From Adiantum capillus-veneris (Eukaryota; Streptophyta; Polypodiopsida; Polypodiales; Pteridaceae), in the NCBI GenBank assembly GCA_014529385.2, contig CM043945.1, positions 151,563,741-151,627,740 on the forward strand: 64,000 nt of DNA, read 5' to 3'. A model generated the notes under the pieces. That model made no database searches. It was not told the DNA's origin and saw only the letters and a program-made list of their open reading frames with translations. Position 1 is the stretch's first letter, and each line of letters begins with the position of its first letter. The translations under genes were made by a program, and so were the position numbers. Below are positions 33,410 to 45,800 of the stretch, in pieces.

Positions 33410-33903
33410 AGCTGTGCGAAAAGTGTCCCAACTTTCGGCAATGTGATCAACAGGAACATAGCTCTAACAGGTTCATCAAACTTGACACCTTGAGCTGACA
33501 ACTGACTATAGATTGTGTTGAATTCATTCAGATGATTTGACATAGGTGTCCCTTCTTTCATCTTCAAGTCAACAAGCTTCTTAAGCCAGTATACTTGTGA
33601 AGCTGCACTCCGCTTCTCATAAAGATCACTTAGCTTTAACCATGCTTGATAAGCCGACATCTCGTCTGCTACATTGAAGTAAACGCTTTCTGCCAAAGTC
33701 AGCATAATGGTAGAAAGTGCCAATTCATCCATTTCGCTCCATTCATCTTCGTCCATATCTTCTGGTTTTATCCCCTTGAGCTTTATAGGTTTTATCTGCT
33801 TCTTTTGTACCAACACGTGCCAAATCTGCTTCTTCCACAATGGAAAATTGGTTCCATCCAGCTTCTTGATATTGTAAAGAGTAGTGTCCTGTGATCCAGC
33901 CAT
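33406..33903 (-). CDS. Copia Gag N-part
   Basis: 165 aa from ATG at 33903: MAGSQDTTLYNIKKLDGTNF, then FPLWKKQIWHVLVQ, a typical copia Gag start. The middle (SAYQAWLKLSDLYEKRSAAS, MSNHLNEFNTIYSQLSAQG) is the UBN2-type Gag domain. The end, LITLPKVGTLFAQL, is out of register with the expected LP-S-W segment, marking the frameshift into the next frame. Confidence 0.92.
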   Translation of the reverse strand: MAGSQDTTLYNIKKLDGTNFPLWKKQIWHVLVQKKQIKPIKLKGIKPEDMDEDEWSEMDELALSTIMLTLAESVYFNVADEMSAYQAWLKLSDLYEKRSAASQVYWLKKLVDLKMKEGTPMSNHLNEFNTIYSQLSAQGVKFDEPVRAMFLLITLPKVGTLFAQL

Positions 33904-34999
33904 AGCTACGCTTCACAATAGTTTACTTTTCTGGGAAAAATTCGGCAGAGTTTCCCCTGTAAACTGACCTCTGAACCAATATCAACTTGTCAAATGAACC
34001 AAGAAAGCTTCAGATTCTGCATAAATTTTGGCAGAGTCTCCTTTGTAAAATGGCTCTGGTGTACTAAAAAACAGACCAAAAAACAGCTCAAAAAACACTG
34101 TCTCTCTGACACTGTAAGCTGTTTGTAAACCTGTCCTGCACCTGTACTGTCTCTGATTGTCCTTTCACTGTCCTGTAAGCATAGACTGCGACAATGCCTC
34201 AACGGCAGTAAAGCAAAGATGCAATCCCAACTGTCTAACTCACAGTGAATACATCCTAGCTGCCTATCTAAGGGTGCTCGAGGGATCGCTGCAAGACCTG
34301 TATCACCGAAAGGATCTCAACATTCGAGAATCCCCCAGCTCAATAAAACCTCACTCGACCCTCAACAAAGGCTGCAGTAAATCTGACAGTACATAGACTT
34401 CCCACAAAGTCATACATCCACAAATTTCCCACTGTATGCTGTAACTGCTGCGGCGGTTGTTTGCTGCGTGACTCACAGCCAGCAAACCCTCAACAGACAT
34501 ACATCATCTCTGACAATACATCCCATGTGGAGGTACCTGCAATGTCAGGATGAAATCTGGAATATCAAGCAGCAAACACAAGCTACCTGATGAACTAGTG
34601 GATGTCGCCTACAGTCTGTGTGTAGATGTGCCCGTGTCGTATGTGACACGCCTCCAAGAACTGTGAGCCGTCCTTCGATGTGTAGACAACCACAAATCAA
34701 CACTCTGGGAGTGTCGATATCCTCAGCACCTGCAGTCGTAGGCCGAAAACCCCAAATATGCAGAGTCGGATCTGCACCCGCTGAGATCACGTAGTCGAAA
34801 ATGGCCTGCGCAGAACTTTGTCGAAGCCGAACGGTAACCGAGATGACCTCAAAATGAAATTCTGAGCACACCGAGCCCTTTGGTCTCGCACGAGATTTGG
34901 GGTCGTGTCTTCGCCTGTCGAATTTCACTCCAATCTGAGTTGGTGACTCTAGCCTCCTGCAGTGCTGCCCTGAGCCTCGATCTGAGCTCTGATACCAGT
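33904..34999 (-). other. Long 5' leader of copia C
   Basis: About 1.1 kb separates the 5' LTR/primer site from the Gag ATG. It contains an open frame at 34928-34545 (127 aa, MKFDRRRHDPKSRARPKGSV...) with no recognised domain. A structured or translated leader is possible but unproven. Confidence 0.6.
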
Positions 35000-35191
35000 T
35001 GAAGGAGTACGAGCGGAAGTGCGACGCGAGAGAGAGTGCGAGAAGAAGAGAACGACGATATGGTGAACTCGCTCTACTGTAATGTGTAGAGCATAGTGAG
35101 TTCTTATTAGTTTTTTACAAAAGAATATGTGTACATACCTGGCGGCCCGCCCACTTACCTGGGCGACCACATTGGACTTTATACCCCAACA
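35000..35191 (-). repeat. 5' LTR of copia C
   Basis: 192 bp, ending ATACCCCAACA before duplication CATCC. The minus strand starts TGTTGGGGTATAAAG. Confidence 0.95.
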
Positions 35192-35838
35192 CATCCAACC
35201 TGTCCTCAACAGCAAACATCTTGAAGACATCTGTGTTGTTGTCAGCCATGGTAAATGTTGCACCTGATGTGAAAACTGCCCAAAAATAGGAGAAACGGAG
35301 CGGGAACAATCCGTGCTATATAGCACAAACCGTTGAAGACTATGAGGCACCTGTTATGCAGAAAACGGCACTGACAGAAATTCTGCACTAAATGATGAAA
35401 TTGCATGTGTAGACCTGCCTGTAGTGGAAACGAAGGCCGAAATGAGCCCGAATCAGTAATCTGAGCAAACCAAGCTCTTCGAGATCTCTCAAAATATTTG
35501 TCGACTTGCGAACGCTTGCCAAACCTCACTGTAATCGGAGAAAGTGAGTAGGCGTGTGCTGGAGCAGCTGGCGGCTAAGCTCGAGAGGACGTAACCTGCT
35601 CTGATACCAATTGTTGGAATTAGGGTTGCAGAGAAACACACACAGCTTGGAGAAGACGAAGGAAGGTCAAGGTACACAATAGAGAGTGTGTTACTTAGTA
35701 TGCAATGGAAAGATAGATAACCCTAGAGTGATGGGCGTATATCCAATGCTCGCGGGAAAAAACCTCCTAGAGAGGGAAAAAATGCCCCGGCAGTCCTAGT
35801 GTGTTCTCACACATCACTACCACATGTATATGGTAACA
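35192..35838 (-). mobile_element. Copia element B, 5' part (LTR and Gag start)
   Basis: The 5' LTR is at 35612-35838 (plus text TGTTGGAATTAGGG...TATGGTAACA) and is similar to the LTRs at 16923 and 21781. The primer site, minus strand, is TGGTATCAGAGCAGG at about 35609-35595. Gag ATG at 35249 starts MADNNTDVFKMFAVEDRLD and is cut at the CATCC insertion site, continuing at 29643. The predicted duplication right of the LTR is CCCTT (35839-35843); its partner is lost. Confidence 0.9.
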
Positions 35839-36177
35839 CCCTTGACATGGTAAACGTGTGAATGTGAGAAGACTAAAGGAGAAACTTGTGAAAAAACACA
35901 GAGAAACTTGTGAATGAATGAGACTAGTACTTTTCAGGCTATTTATAATCCTTGGTGACTTTACTTCCAAGACCATTCACACCATGTCCTTCAAACAATT
36001 TTCAAATAAATTAAAATATTTGAGAAAATCTCACTTGAAGATTAAACTTCTTCGGTTAACTTTCCTTCAAACCAAGGATATTTTAACATCACAACATGAT
36101 TCTCAAAAAAAATTAAAACATAGTGAGAACAACACGTACCAAGTTTTGATGTTCATTACATAGAGAATAAGTTCATA
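35839..36177. other. AT-rich intergenic stretch
   Basis: No feature recognised. Confidence 0.5.
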
Positions 36178-36985
36178 TCAAGTAATCAATACAAATTGGT
36201 TTTCAGGTTCCTGGTGGCCGTAATTCTTATGGTGGTTGCCTACTGGGGCACGTTCAAGTGGGGGACCCATGGGTAGTGAGGGAAATAATGGCCTATAGAG
36301 CGGTTGACCATGGCTTGGCCAACCTGGAACTATAGCTGGTGGTATACTCAAGGGTTGAGCAGGCGGCACAATTGACTCTTGGTGACATGGTAAAGGCGAC
36401 GGAGCTTGCTAAACGTGATACCTTGCCCATATGAAAAGTCAATCCTAGACCACTAGGAAGTCGCTGTTGCGGTTGAGTACATGCCATAAACAATTTGCGA
36501 TCTCGATCAATGCTAATGCAATGTCATTGTAGATGCTTGCAATCCGTCGCAAAGATGCCGCATCCAGCAAGACAATCTAGAACTATGTTGCCAACCTTCG
36601 TGAAGGTACCCAACAACCACCATTGTGTTTGTCTTGTCAAGCTCTCTGTGCGGATAACTACATTGCAGGCGTCGCGCAAAAACTAATAACCTTTGTCTAC
36701 AAACTTCCATGTGACATTTCTTTCTATTCGAGTGTTGTATTGAGATTCTGTCAATTGCACGTGATTCCCAACACTTAGGAGAACCTAGTAGGCACATCTA
36801 AATTCTAAAATACTAACATGTATCAGACTATTAGAAGAAAATTGTAATTTTTGCATGAGTCATATTGCAAGTCTTGATGACCTAGTCCATTTCCACATAG
36901 TCCCAATATGTTGCCTTTGAAGTTTGGAGTCAGTTGGAGATTACTTGTTCAAGGATTTGTATGTAGTTAGGTGAGAGGTCCGAAG
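36178..36985 (-). pseudogene. Unidentified broken reading frames
   Basis: The minus frames 36797-36513 (CHMEVCRQRLLVFARRLQCS, DKTNTMVVVGYLHEGWQHSS) and 36369-36178 (Pro-rich, PLSIPPAIVPGWPSHGQPLY) look coding-like. I do not recognise either. They lie downstream of the decayed gypsy reverse transcriptase and may be part of that element or a captured fragment. Confidence 0.3.
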
Positions 36986-37602
36986 AAGAGGATCAAAGAT
37001 TTTGGTGGACTGAGTACACATCGAGTGTTGTAGTGGAATGTGTTGTGTTTAGACAAGAGCCTAACAACCTCTTGGCATGCCTCCATGCCCTAGTTGAGTC
37101 ATTTGCTTCCCAGGACTGACATTTTGTCTTGGTTCCATCTAATTTTTGCCCAGACAAGGTAAGGTCCATCTCTTCCAACCTTGACAAAATCTTATCATAG
37201 TCATTGATATGATTTTCCATATACTTGCGTCACCCCTTGAGTCTAGATCCACATCTATATCACTTACATTTCATCCTTTGATTGGCACATCATCAAGAAA
37301 GGACATCGTAGTGTGAAGTACGAAGTCATACAGGACTTTGTCCATACTATTCATCATATGTACAACTGAATTATTTTCTCTTTGAGCTAAGGTGCACATC
37401 CTTACTAGACCCAAAGGTGTCCTCATGGTATTCAAGTCCTTGCTTTTTCATTACTAGTTGGAAATGATCATAACCCTGAGTACAGATCCCCCATAGAATA
37501 TATCTCCCTTCTTGCAAATGCCTCAACAAACTCATCTACAATTGATCCTATACCCAAAATTCTATTTGTAACCTTGTTGACAAGTTGTAAATACTAGATA
37601 AA
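36986..37602 (-). pseudogene. Decayed gypsy reverse transcriptase
   Basis: Read from 37602 downward on the minus strand in shifting frames. The pieces are YLQLVNKVTNRILGIGSIVD, then FARREIYSMGDLYSGYDHFQ (the RT D-L-x-S-G-Y motif), RTPLGLVRMCTL and HMMNSMDKVLYDF. Next come TTMSFLDDVPIKG (catalytic DD region) and HINDYDKILSRLEEMDLTLS. This order is that of the gypsy fingers-palm-thumb. Stops are frequent. The sequence breaks at 37602/37603, where the tandem array begins. Confidence 0.8.
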
Positions 37603-37643
37603 GAGAGGATTTGGGAAACCCTAAGTCTCATGAACAAGTTCAG

Positions 37644-37766
37644 TGTAAGGACATGGGTCCTATGGGCAAGGCCGCCATCACGGTTAGACAGTGTGTACGC
37701 TAGGGGGAGGCTATAAGACAGCACGGTTGGGTGGAGACTAGCACACGCATTACCACCACCCTTTCA
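37644..37766 (+). repeat. Array LTR copy 1 (representative)
   Basis: 123 bp from TGTAAGGACATGGG to CCCTTTCA. It contains a GGGGGAGG box followed by CTATAAGA at 37711, a plausible TATA element. It is followed by TGGTATCAGAGC at 37768. The preceding bases are TTCAG. Other units vary (for example TATTAGAGC in some primer sites), so not all would bind tRNA equally. Confidence 0.9.
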
Positions 37767-38281
37767 CTGGTATCAGAGCTATTTTTAAAAGAGGCTAAAA
37801 GTGGCTTCCATGTGCATGCGACGCCCTGCTTCTCTCCCACGTTCCTCAGACAGCGCCGTCTTCGCTGTGTACCAAAAAGAAGACAGACACAGTTTCCTGT
37901 GCGAGCAGCACGTGGACCGACAGCGACAGCCGACCGCGGCCGCCCCACCTACGCCCTCCACAGAGACCAAGTGAGTAGGGGATCCACGAAAGAGAGTGTA
38001 GACCAAGTGAACCTAGAACCATAGCAACTATGCACGAGGAAGTTATTTCAGACACTCCTTCTGAGTCAGCTTCACCATGCTTATGCAAAGAAAGCACCTA
38101 GAATGAGTTACCATAGTGAGAACATGGAGAGGGAACATCACAAAAGCCTAAACTTCCCCTCACTACACAAGTGCACTACTAATACACTAATGGTAAGGGA
38201 GCCATAATCTATCTAGACCACCATCATAAGTGCTATGTTCGAGAGGATTTGGGAAACCCTAAGTCTCATGAACAAGTTCAG

Positions 38282-38650
38282 TGTAAGGACCCTAGGGGGA
38301 GTCTATAAGATATCATGGTTGGGTGGAGACTAGCACACACATTACAACTGGCCTTGACTAGTATCAGAGCTATTTTTGGGAAGAGGCTAAAGCGTCTTGC
38401 ATGTGCGTGCGATGCCCTGCTTCTCTCCCACGTTCCGCAGCTAGCGACGTCTCTGGTGTGCAGCAAAAAGAAGACAAGGACAGTTTTCTATGCGAGCAGC
38501 GCGTGGATAGACAGCGACAGCTGACCCCTCACTAAACAAGTGCACTACTAATACACTAATGGTACGGGAGCCATAATCTATCTAGACCACCATCATAAGT
38601 GCTATGTTCGAGAGGATTTGGGAAACCCTAAGTCTCATGAACAAATTCAC
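38282..38650 (+). repeat. Array unit with internal deletions
   Basis: A 369-bp unit. Its LTR lacks about 65 bp after TGTAAGGAC. A second deletion joins the leader (CAGCTGACC) directly to CCTCACTAAACAAGTG. Unit 42470-42886 has the identical second junction (AGCCGACCCCTCACTAAAC), so both descend from one deleted ancestor and mark a block duplication. Confidence 0.85.
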
Positions 38651-41600
38651 TGTAAGGACATGGGTCCTATGGGTAAGGCCGCCAGCACGGCCGGACAATG
38701 TGTACGCTAGGGGGAGGCTATAAGATAGCACGATTGGGTGGAGACTAGCACACCCATTACCACCGCCCTTTCACTTGTATCAGAGCTATTTTTGGAAAGA
38801 GGCTAAAAGCGGCTTGCATGTGCGTGCAACGCCCTGCTTCTCTCCCCTGTTTTGCAGACATCGATGTCTCCGTTGTGCAACAAAAAGAAGAGAAGCACAG
38901 TCTCCTGTGCGAGCAGTGCGTGGACAGACAACGACAGCCGACCCCGGCCGCCCCACCTACGCCCTCCACAGAGACCAAGTGAGTAGGGGATGCATGAAAG
39001 ACAATATAAACCAAGTGAACCTAGAACCATACCAACTATGCACGAGGAAGTTATTTCAGACACTTCTTCTGAGTCAGCTTCACCATGCTTATGCAAAGAA
39101 AGCACCTAGAATGAGTTACCATAGTGAGAACATGGAGAGGGAACATTACGGAAGCCGAAAGTTCCCCTCAGTAAACAATAGCACTACTAATACACTAATG
39201 GTAAGGGAGCCAGAATCTATGTAGACCACCATCATAACTGCTATGTTCGATTGGGAAACCTAAGTCTCATGAACAAGTTCAGTGTAAGAACATGGGTCCT
39301 ATGGGTAAGGACGCCAGCACAGCGAGCCTGTGTGTAGCTAGGGGGAGGCTATAAGATAGCACGGTAGGGTGGAGACTAGCACACGCATTACCATCGCCCT
39401 TTCACTGGTATCAGAGGTATTTTTGGGAAGAGGCTAAAAGCGGCTTGCATGTGCCTGCGATGCCATTCTTCTCTCCCACGTTGCGCAAACAACGACGTCT
39501 TTGCTGTGCAGCAAAAGGAAGATAGGCACAGTTTCCTGTGCGAGCAGCACGTGGACAGACAGCGACGGCCAACCACGGCCGCCCCACCTACGCCCTCCAT
39601 AGAGACCAAGTGAGTAGGGGATCCACGAAAGAGACTGTAAACCAATTGAACCTAGAACCATAGCAACTATGCACGAGGAAGTTATTTCAGACACTTCTTC
39701 TGAGTCAGCTTCACCATGCTTATTCAAAGAAAGCGCCTAGAATGAGTTACCATAGTGAGAACATGGAGAGGGAATATCACGGAAGCCTAAACTTCCTCTC
39801 ACTAAACAAGTGCACTACTAATACACTAATGGTAAGGGAGCCGGAATCTATGTAGACCACCATCATAAGTGCTATGTTCGAGAGGATTTGGGAAACCCTA
39901 AGTCTCATGAACAAGTTCAGTGTGAGGACATGGGTCCTATGGGCAAGGCCGCCGGCACGGCCGGACAGTGTGTATGCTAGGGTGAGGCTATAAGATAGCA
40001 TGGTTGGGTGGAGATTAGCACACACATTACCATCGCCCTTTCACTGGTATTAGAGCGTTTTTTGGTAAGAGGCTAAAAGCGGCTTGCATGTGCGTGCGAC
40101 GCCCTGCTTCTCTCCCACGTTCCCCAGACAGCGACGTCTCCGCTGTGCAGCAAAAAGAAGACACGCAAAGTTTCCTTTGCGAGGAGCGCGTGGACAGACA
40201 GCGACAGCCGATTGCGGTCACCCCAACTACGCCCTCCACAGAGACCAAGTGAGTAGGGGATCCATGAAAGACAGTGTAAACCTAGTGAGCCTAGAACCAT
40301 ACCAACTATGCACGAGGAAGTTATTTCAGACACTTCTTATGAGTCAGCTTCACCATGATTATGCAAAGAAAGCACCTAGAATGAGTTACCATAGTGAGAA
40401 CATGGAGAGGGAACGTCACGGAAGCCGAAAGTTCCCCTCAGTAAACAAGAGCACTACTAATACACTAATGGTAAGGGAGCCAGAATCTATGTAGACCACC
40501 ATCATAACTGCTATGTTCGATTGGGAAACCTAAGTCTCATGAAGAAGTTCAGTGTAAGGACATGGGTCCTACGGGTAAGGACGCCAGCACGGCGAGCCTG
40601 TGTGTAGCTAGGGGGAGTCTATAAGATAGCACGGTAGGGTGGAGACTAGCACACGCATTACCATCGCCCTTTCACTGGTATCAGAGCTATTTTTGGGAAG
40701 ATGCTAAAAGCGGCTTGCATGTGCCTGCAATGCCATGCTTCTGTCCCACGTTTTGCAGACAACGACGTCTACGCTGTGCAGGAAAAAGAAGACAAGCACA
40801 GTTTCCTGTGCAAGCAGCGCGTGGACAGACAACGATAGCCGACCCTGACCACCGCACCTACGCCCTCCACAGAGACCAAGTGAGTAGGAGATCCACGAAA
40901 GAGAGTGTAAACCAAGTGAACCTAGAACCATAGAAACTATGCGCGAGGAAGTTATTTCAGACACTTCTTCTGAGTCAGCTTCACCATGCTTATGCAAACA
41001 AAGCACCTAGAATGAGTTACCATAGTGAGCACATGGAGAGGGAACATCACGAAAGCCTAAAGTTCCCCTCAGTAAATAAGAGCACTACTAATACACTAAT
41101 GGTAAGGGAGCCAGAATCTATGTAGACCACCATCATAAGTGCTATGTTCGAGAGGATTTGGGAAACCCTAAGTCTCATGAACAACTTTAGTGTAAGGACA
41201 TGGGTCCTATGGGCAAGGCCGCTGGTACTGGCGAACAATGTGTACGTTGGGGGGAGGCTATAAGATAGCACGGTTGGGTGGAGACTAGCACACGCATTAC
41301 GACCGCCCTTTCACTGGTGTCAGAGCTATTTTTGGGAAGCGGCTAAAAGCGCCTTGCATGTGCGTCTAACGCCCTGCTTCTCTCCCATGTTCTGCACACA
41401 GCGACATCTCTGCTATGTAGAAATAAGAAGACAGGCAGAGTTTCCTGTGCCATCAACACGTGGACAGACAGCTGCACAGCCGATCCCGCCCGCCCCACCT
41501 ACACCGTCCACAGAGACCAAGTGAGTAGGGGATCCACAAAAAAGTGTGTAAACCAAGTGAACCTAGAACCATAGCAACTATGCACGAGGATGTTATTTCA

Positions 41601-42469
41601 GACACTTCTTTTGAGTCAGCTTCACCATGCTTATGCAAAGAAAGCACCGAGAATGAGTTACCATAGTGAGAACATGGAGAGGGAACATCACGGAAGCCTA
41701 AACTTCCCCTCACTAAACAAGTGCACTACTAATAACTAATGGTAAGGGTGCGAGAATGTATGTAGACCACCATCATAAGTGCCATGTTCGAGAGGATTTG
41801 GGAAACCCTAAGTCTCATGAACAAGTTCAGTGTAAGGACATGGGTCCTATGGGCAAGGCCGCCGGCACGGCCGGATCGTGTGTACGCTAGGGGGAGGCTA
41901 TAAAATAGCACGGTTGGGTGGAGACTAGCACACGCATTACCGCCACCCTTTCATTGGTATCAGAGCTATTTTTGGAAAGAGGCTAAAAGCGGCTTCCATG
42001 TGCGTGCGACGCCCTGCTTCTCTCCCACGTTACGCAGACAACGACCTGTTCGTTGTGTAGAAGAAAGAAGACAGGCACAGTTTCCTGTGCGAGCAGCACG
42101 TGGACAAACAGCGACAGCCGACCGCGGCCGCCCCACGTATGCCCTCCACAGAGACCAAGTGAGTAGGGGATCCACGAAAGAGAGTGTAGACCAAGTGAAC
42201 CTAGAACCATAGCAACTATGGATGAGGAAGTTATTTTAGACACTCCTTCTGAGTCAGCTTCACCATGATTATGCAAAGAAAGCACGTAGAATGAGTTACC
42301 ATAGTGAGAACATGGAGAGGGAACATCACAGAAGCCTAAACTTTCCCTCACTAAACAAGTGCACTACTAATACACTAATGGTAAGGGAGCCATAATCTAT
42401 ATAGACCACCATCATAAGCGCTATGTTCGAGAGGATTTGGGAAACCCTAAGTCTCATGGACAAGTTCAG

Positions 42470-42886
42470 TGTAAGGACGTGGGTCCTATTGGCAAGGCCG
42501 CGGACACGGTCGGACAGTGTGTACGCTAGGGGGAGTCTATAAGATATCATGGTTGGGTGGAGACGAGCACACACATTACAACCGCCCTTTGACTAGTATT
42601 AGAGCTATTTTTGGGAAGAGGCTAGAAGCATCTTGCATGTGCGTGTGACGCCCTGCTTCTCTCCCACGTTCCGCAGGCAGCGACGTCTCCGTCGTGCAGC
42701 AAAAAGAAAACACGCACAGTTTCCTGTGCGAGCAACGCGTGGAGAGATAGCGATAGCCGACCCCTCACTAAACAAGTGCACTACTAATACACTAATGGTA
42801 AGGGAGCCATAATCTATCTACACCACCATCATATGTGCTATGTTCGAGAGGATTTGGAAAACCCTAACTGTCATGAACAAGTTCAG
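42470..42886 (+). repeat. Second array unit with the same internal deletion
   Basis: 417 bp; it shares the leader deletion junction and GAGTCTATAAGATATCATGG with the unit at 38282. Their offset of 4,188 equals that of the preceding units (37644 and 41831, 4,187), which share GGCTTCCATGTG. Confidence 0.85.
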
Positions 42887-45800
42887 TGTGAGGACAAGGG
42901 TCCTACGGGCAACGCCGCCATCACGGTCGCACAATGTGTAGGCTAGGGGGAGGCTATAAGATAGCACAGTTGGGTGCAGACTAGCACACACATTACCACC
43001 ACCCTTTCACTGGTATCAGAGCTATTATTGGGAAGAGGCTAAAAGCGGCTTGAATGTGCGTGCAATGCCCTACTTCTCTCCCACGTTTTGCTGATAGCGA
43101 CGTCTCCACTGTGTAGCAAAAAGAAGACATGAATAGTTTCTTGTGCGAGCAGCGCGTGGACAGACACCGACGACAGACGACCGCGGCCACCCACATACGC
43201 CCTCCACAGAGACCAAGTGAGTAGGGGATCCATGAAAGACAGTGTAAACCAAGTGAACCTAGAACCATAGCAACTATGCACGAGGAGGTTATTGCAGACA
43301 GTTCTTCTGAGTCAGCTTCACCATGCTTATGCAAAGAAAGCACCTAGAATGAGTTACCATAGTGAGAACATGGAGAGGGAACATCACGGAAGCCGAAAGT
43401 TCCCCTCAGTAAACAAGAGCACTACTAATACACTAATGGTAAGGGAGAAAAAATCTATGTAGACCACCATCATAACTGCTATGTTCGAGAGGGTTTGGGA
43501 AACCTAAGTCTCATGAACAAGTTCAGTGTATGGACATGGGTCCTATGGGTAAGGCCGCCAGCACGGCGAGACAGTGTGTAGCTAGGGGGAGGCTATAAGA
43601 TAGCATGGTAGGGTGGAGACTAGCACATGCATTACCATTGTCCTTTCACTCGTATCAGAGCTATTTGTGTGAAGAGGCTAAAAGCGGCTTGCATGTGCCT
43701 GCGATGCCATGCTTCTCTCCCACGTTTTGCAGAGAACGACGTCTACATTGTGTAGGAAAAATAAGACAGGCACAGTTTCGTGTGTGAGCAGCACGTGGAC
43801 AGACAGTGACAGCCGACCCCGACCGTCGCACCTACGCCCTCCACAGAGACCAAGTGAGTAGGAGATCCACGAAAGAGAGTGTAAACCAAGTGAACCTAGA
43901 ACCATAGAAACTATGCACGAGGAAGTTATTTCAGACACTTCTTCTGAGTCAGCTTCACCATGCTTATGCAAAGAAAGCACTTAGAATGAGTTACCATAGT
44001 GAGAACATGGAGAGGGAACATCACGGAAGCCTAAAGTTCCCCTCAGTAAATAAGAGCACTACTAATATACTAATGGTAAGGGAGCCAGAATCTATGTAGA
44101 CGACCATCATAAGTGCTATGTTCGAGAGGATTTTGGAAATGCTAAGTCTCATGAACAAGTTCAGTGTAAGGACATGGGTCCTATGGGCAAGGCTGCTGGC
44201 ATGGCCGAACAATGTGTACATTGGGGGGAGGCTATAAGATAGCACGGTTGGGTGGAGACTAGCAAACGCATTACCACCGCCGTTTCACTTGTGTCAAAGC
44301 TATTTTTGGGAAGAGGCTAAAAGCGGCTTGCATGTGCGTCTAACGTCCTGCTTCTCTCCCATGTTCTGCAGACAACGACATCTCCGCTTTGCAAAAATAA
44401 GAAGACATGCACAGTTTCCTGTTCCAGCAACACGTGGACAGACAGCCGCACAGCCGATCGTGGTTGCGCCACCTACGCCCTCCACAGAGACCAAGTGAGT
44501 AGAGGATCCACGAAAAGTGTGTAAACCAAGTGAATCTAGAACGATAGCAACTATGCACGAGGATGTTATTTCAGCCACTTCTTATGAGTCAGCTTCACCA
44601 TGCTTATGCAAAGAAAGCACCTAGAATGAGTTACCATAGTGAGAACATGGAGAGGGAACGTCACGGAAGCCTAAACTTCCCCTCACTAAACAAGTGTGCT
44701 ACTAATACACAAATGCTAAGGGAGCCAGCATCTATGTAGACCACCATCACAAGTTCTATGTTCGAGAGGTTTGGGAAACCCTAAGTCTCATGAACAAGTT
44801 GAGTGTAGGGACATGGTTCCTATGGGCAAGGCCGCCGGCACGGCCAGACAGTGTGTATGCTATGGGGAGGCTATAAGATAGCACGGTTGGGTGGAGACTA
44901 GCACAGGCATCACCACCGCCCTTTCACTGGTATTAGAGATATTTTGGGGAAGAAGATAAAAGCGGCTTGCATGTGCGTGCGATGCCCTGCTTCTCTCCCA
45001 CCTTCTGCAGACAGCGACGTCTCCGCTGTGCAGCAAAAAGAAGACAGGCTCAGTTTCCTCTGCGAGCAATGCGTGGATAGACAGTGATAGCCGACCGCAA
45101 CTTCCCCACCTACGCCCTCCACAGAGACCAAGTGAGTAGGGGATCCACGAAAGAGACTGTAAACCCAGTGAACCTAGAACCATAGCAATTATGCACGAGG
45201 AAGTTATTTCAGACACTTCTTCTTAGTCTGCTTCACCATGCTTATGCAAAGAAAGCACCTAGAATGAGTTACCATAGTGAGAACATGGAGAGGGAACGTC
45301 ACAGAAGCCTAAACTTCCTCTCACTAAACAAGTGCACTACTAATACACTAATGGTAAGGGAGCCGGAATCTATGTAGACCACCATCATAACTGCTATGTT
45401 CGAGAGGATTTGGGAAACCCTAAGTCTCACAAACAAGTTTAGTGTAAGGACATGGGTCCTATGGGCAAGGCCGCCAGCACGGCCGGACTGTACGTATGCT
45501 AGGGTGAGGCTATAAGATAGCATGGTTGGGTGGAGATTAGCACACACATTACCACCGCCCTTTCACTCGTATTAGAGCTATTTTTGGGAAGAGGCTAAAA
45601 GCGTCTTGCATGTGCGTGCGACGCCCTGCTTCTCTCCCACATTTCGCACACAGCGACGTCTCCGCTGTGCAGCAAAAAGAAGACATGCAAAGTTTCCTGT
45701 GCGAGCAGCACGTGGACAGATCCTACGCCCTCCACAGAGGCCAAGTGAGTAGGGGATCCACGAAAGAGAGTATAAACCAAGTGAACCTAGACCCATAGCA

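Larger units (their letters stand above)
29644..35191 (-). mobile_element. Young full-length Ty1/copia element C
   Basis: 5,548 bp on the minus strand. LTRs of 192 bp lie at 35000-35191 (5') and 29644-29835 (3') and differ at about 3 positions. The duplication CATCC is at 29639-29643 and 35192-35196. The primer site TGGTATCAGAGC (minus strand) is at 34997-34986, and the purine tract AAGTGGGAGGT lies just inside the 3' LTR. It is inserted in the gag of copia element B. Gag and Pol are broken by only two frameshifts, near 33406 and 32330. Sequence style (TDNGGEY, MDVKTAFLHGDLDVEIYM, YVDDMLIAG) is close to Tnt1/Tork-like copia elements; the lineage call is inference. Confidence 0.96.

Noticed and set aside
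34545-34928. Host gene in the copia leader
   Set aside because: It lies wholly between the primer site and Gag of one element and has no recognised family, so it was kept only as a leader feature.
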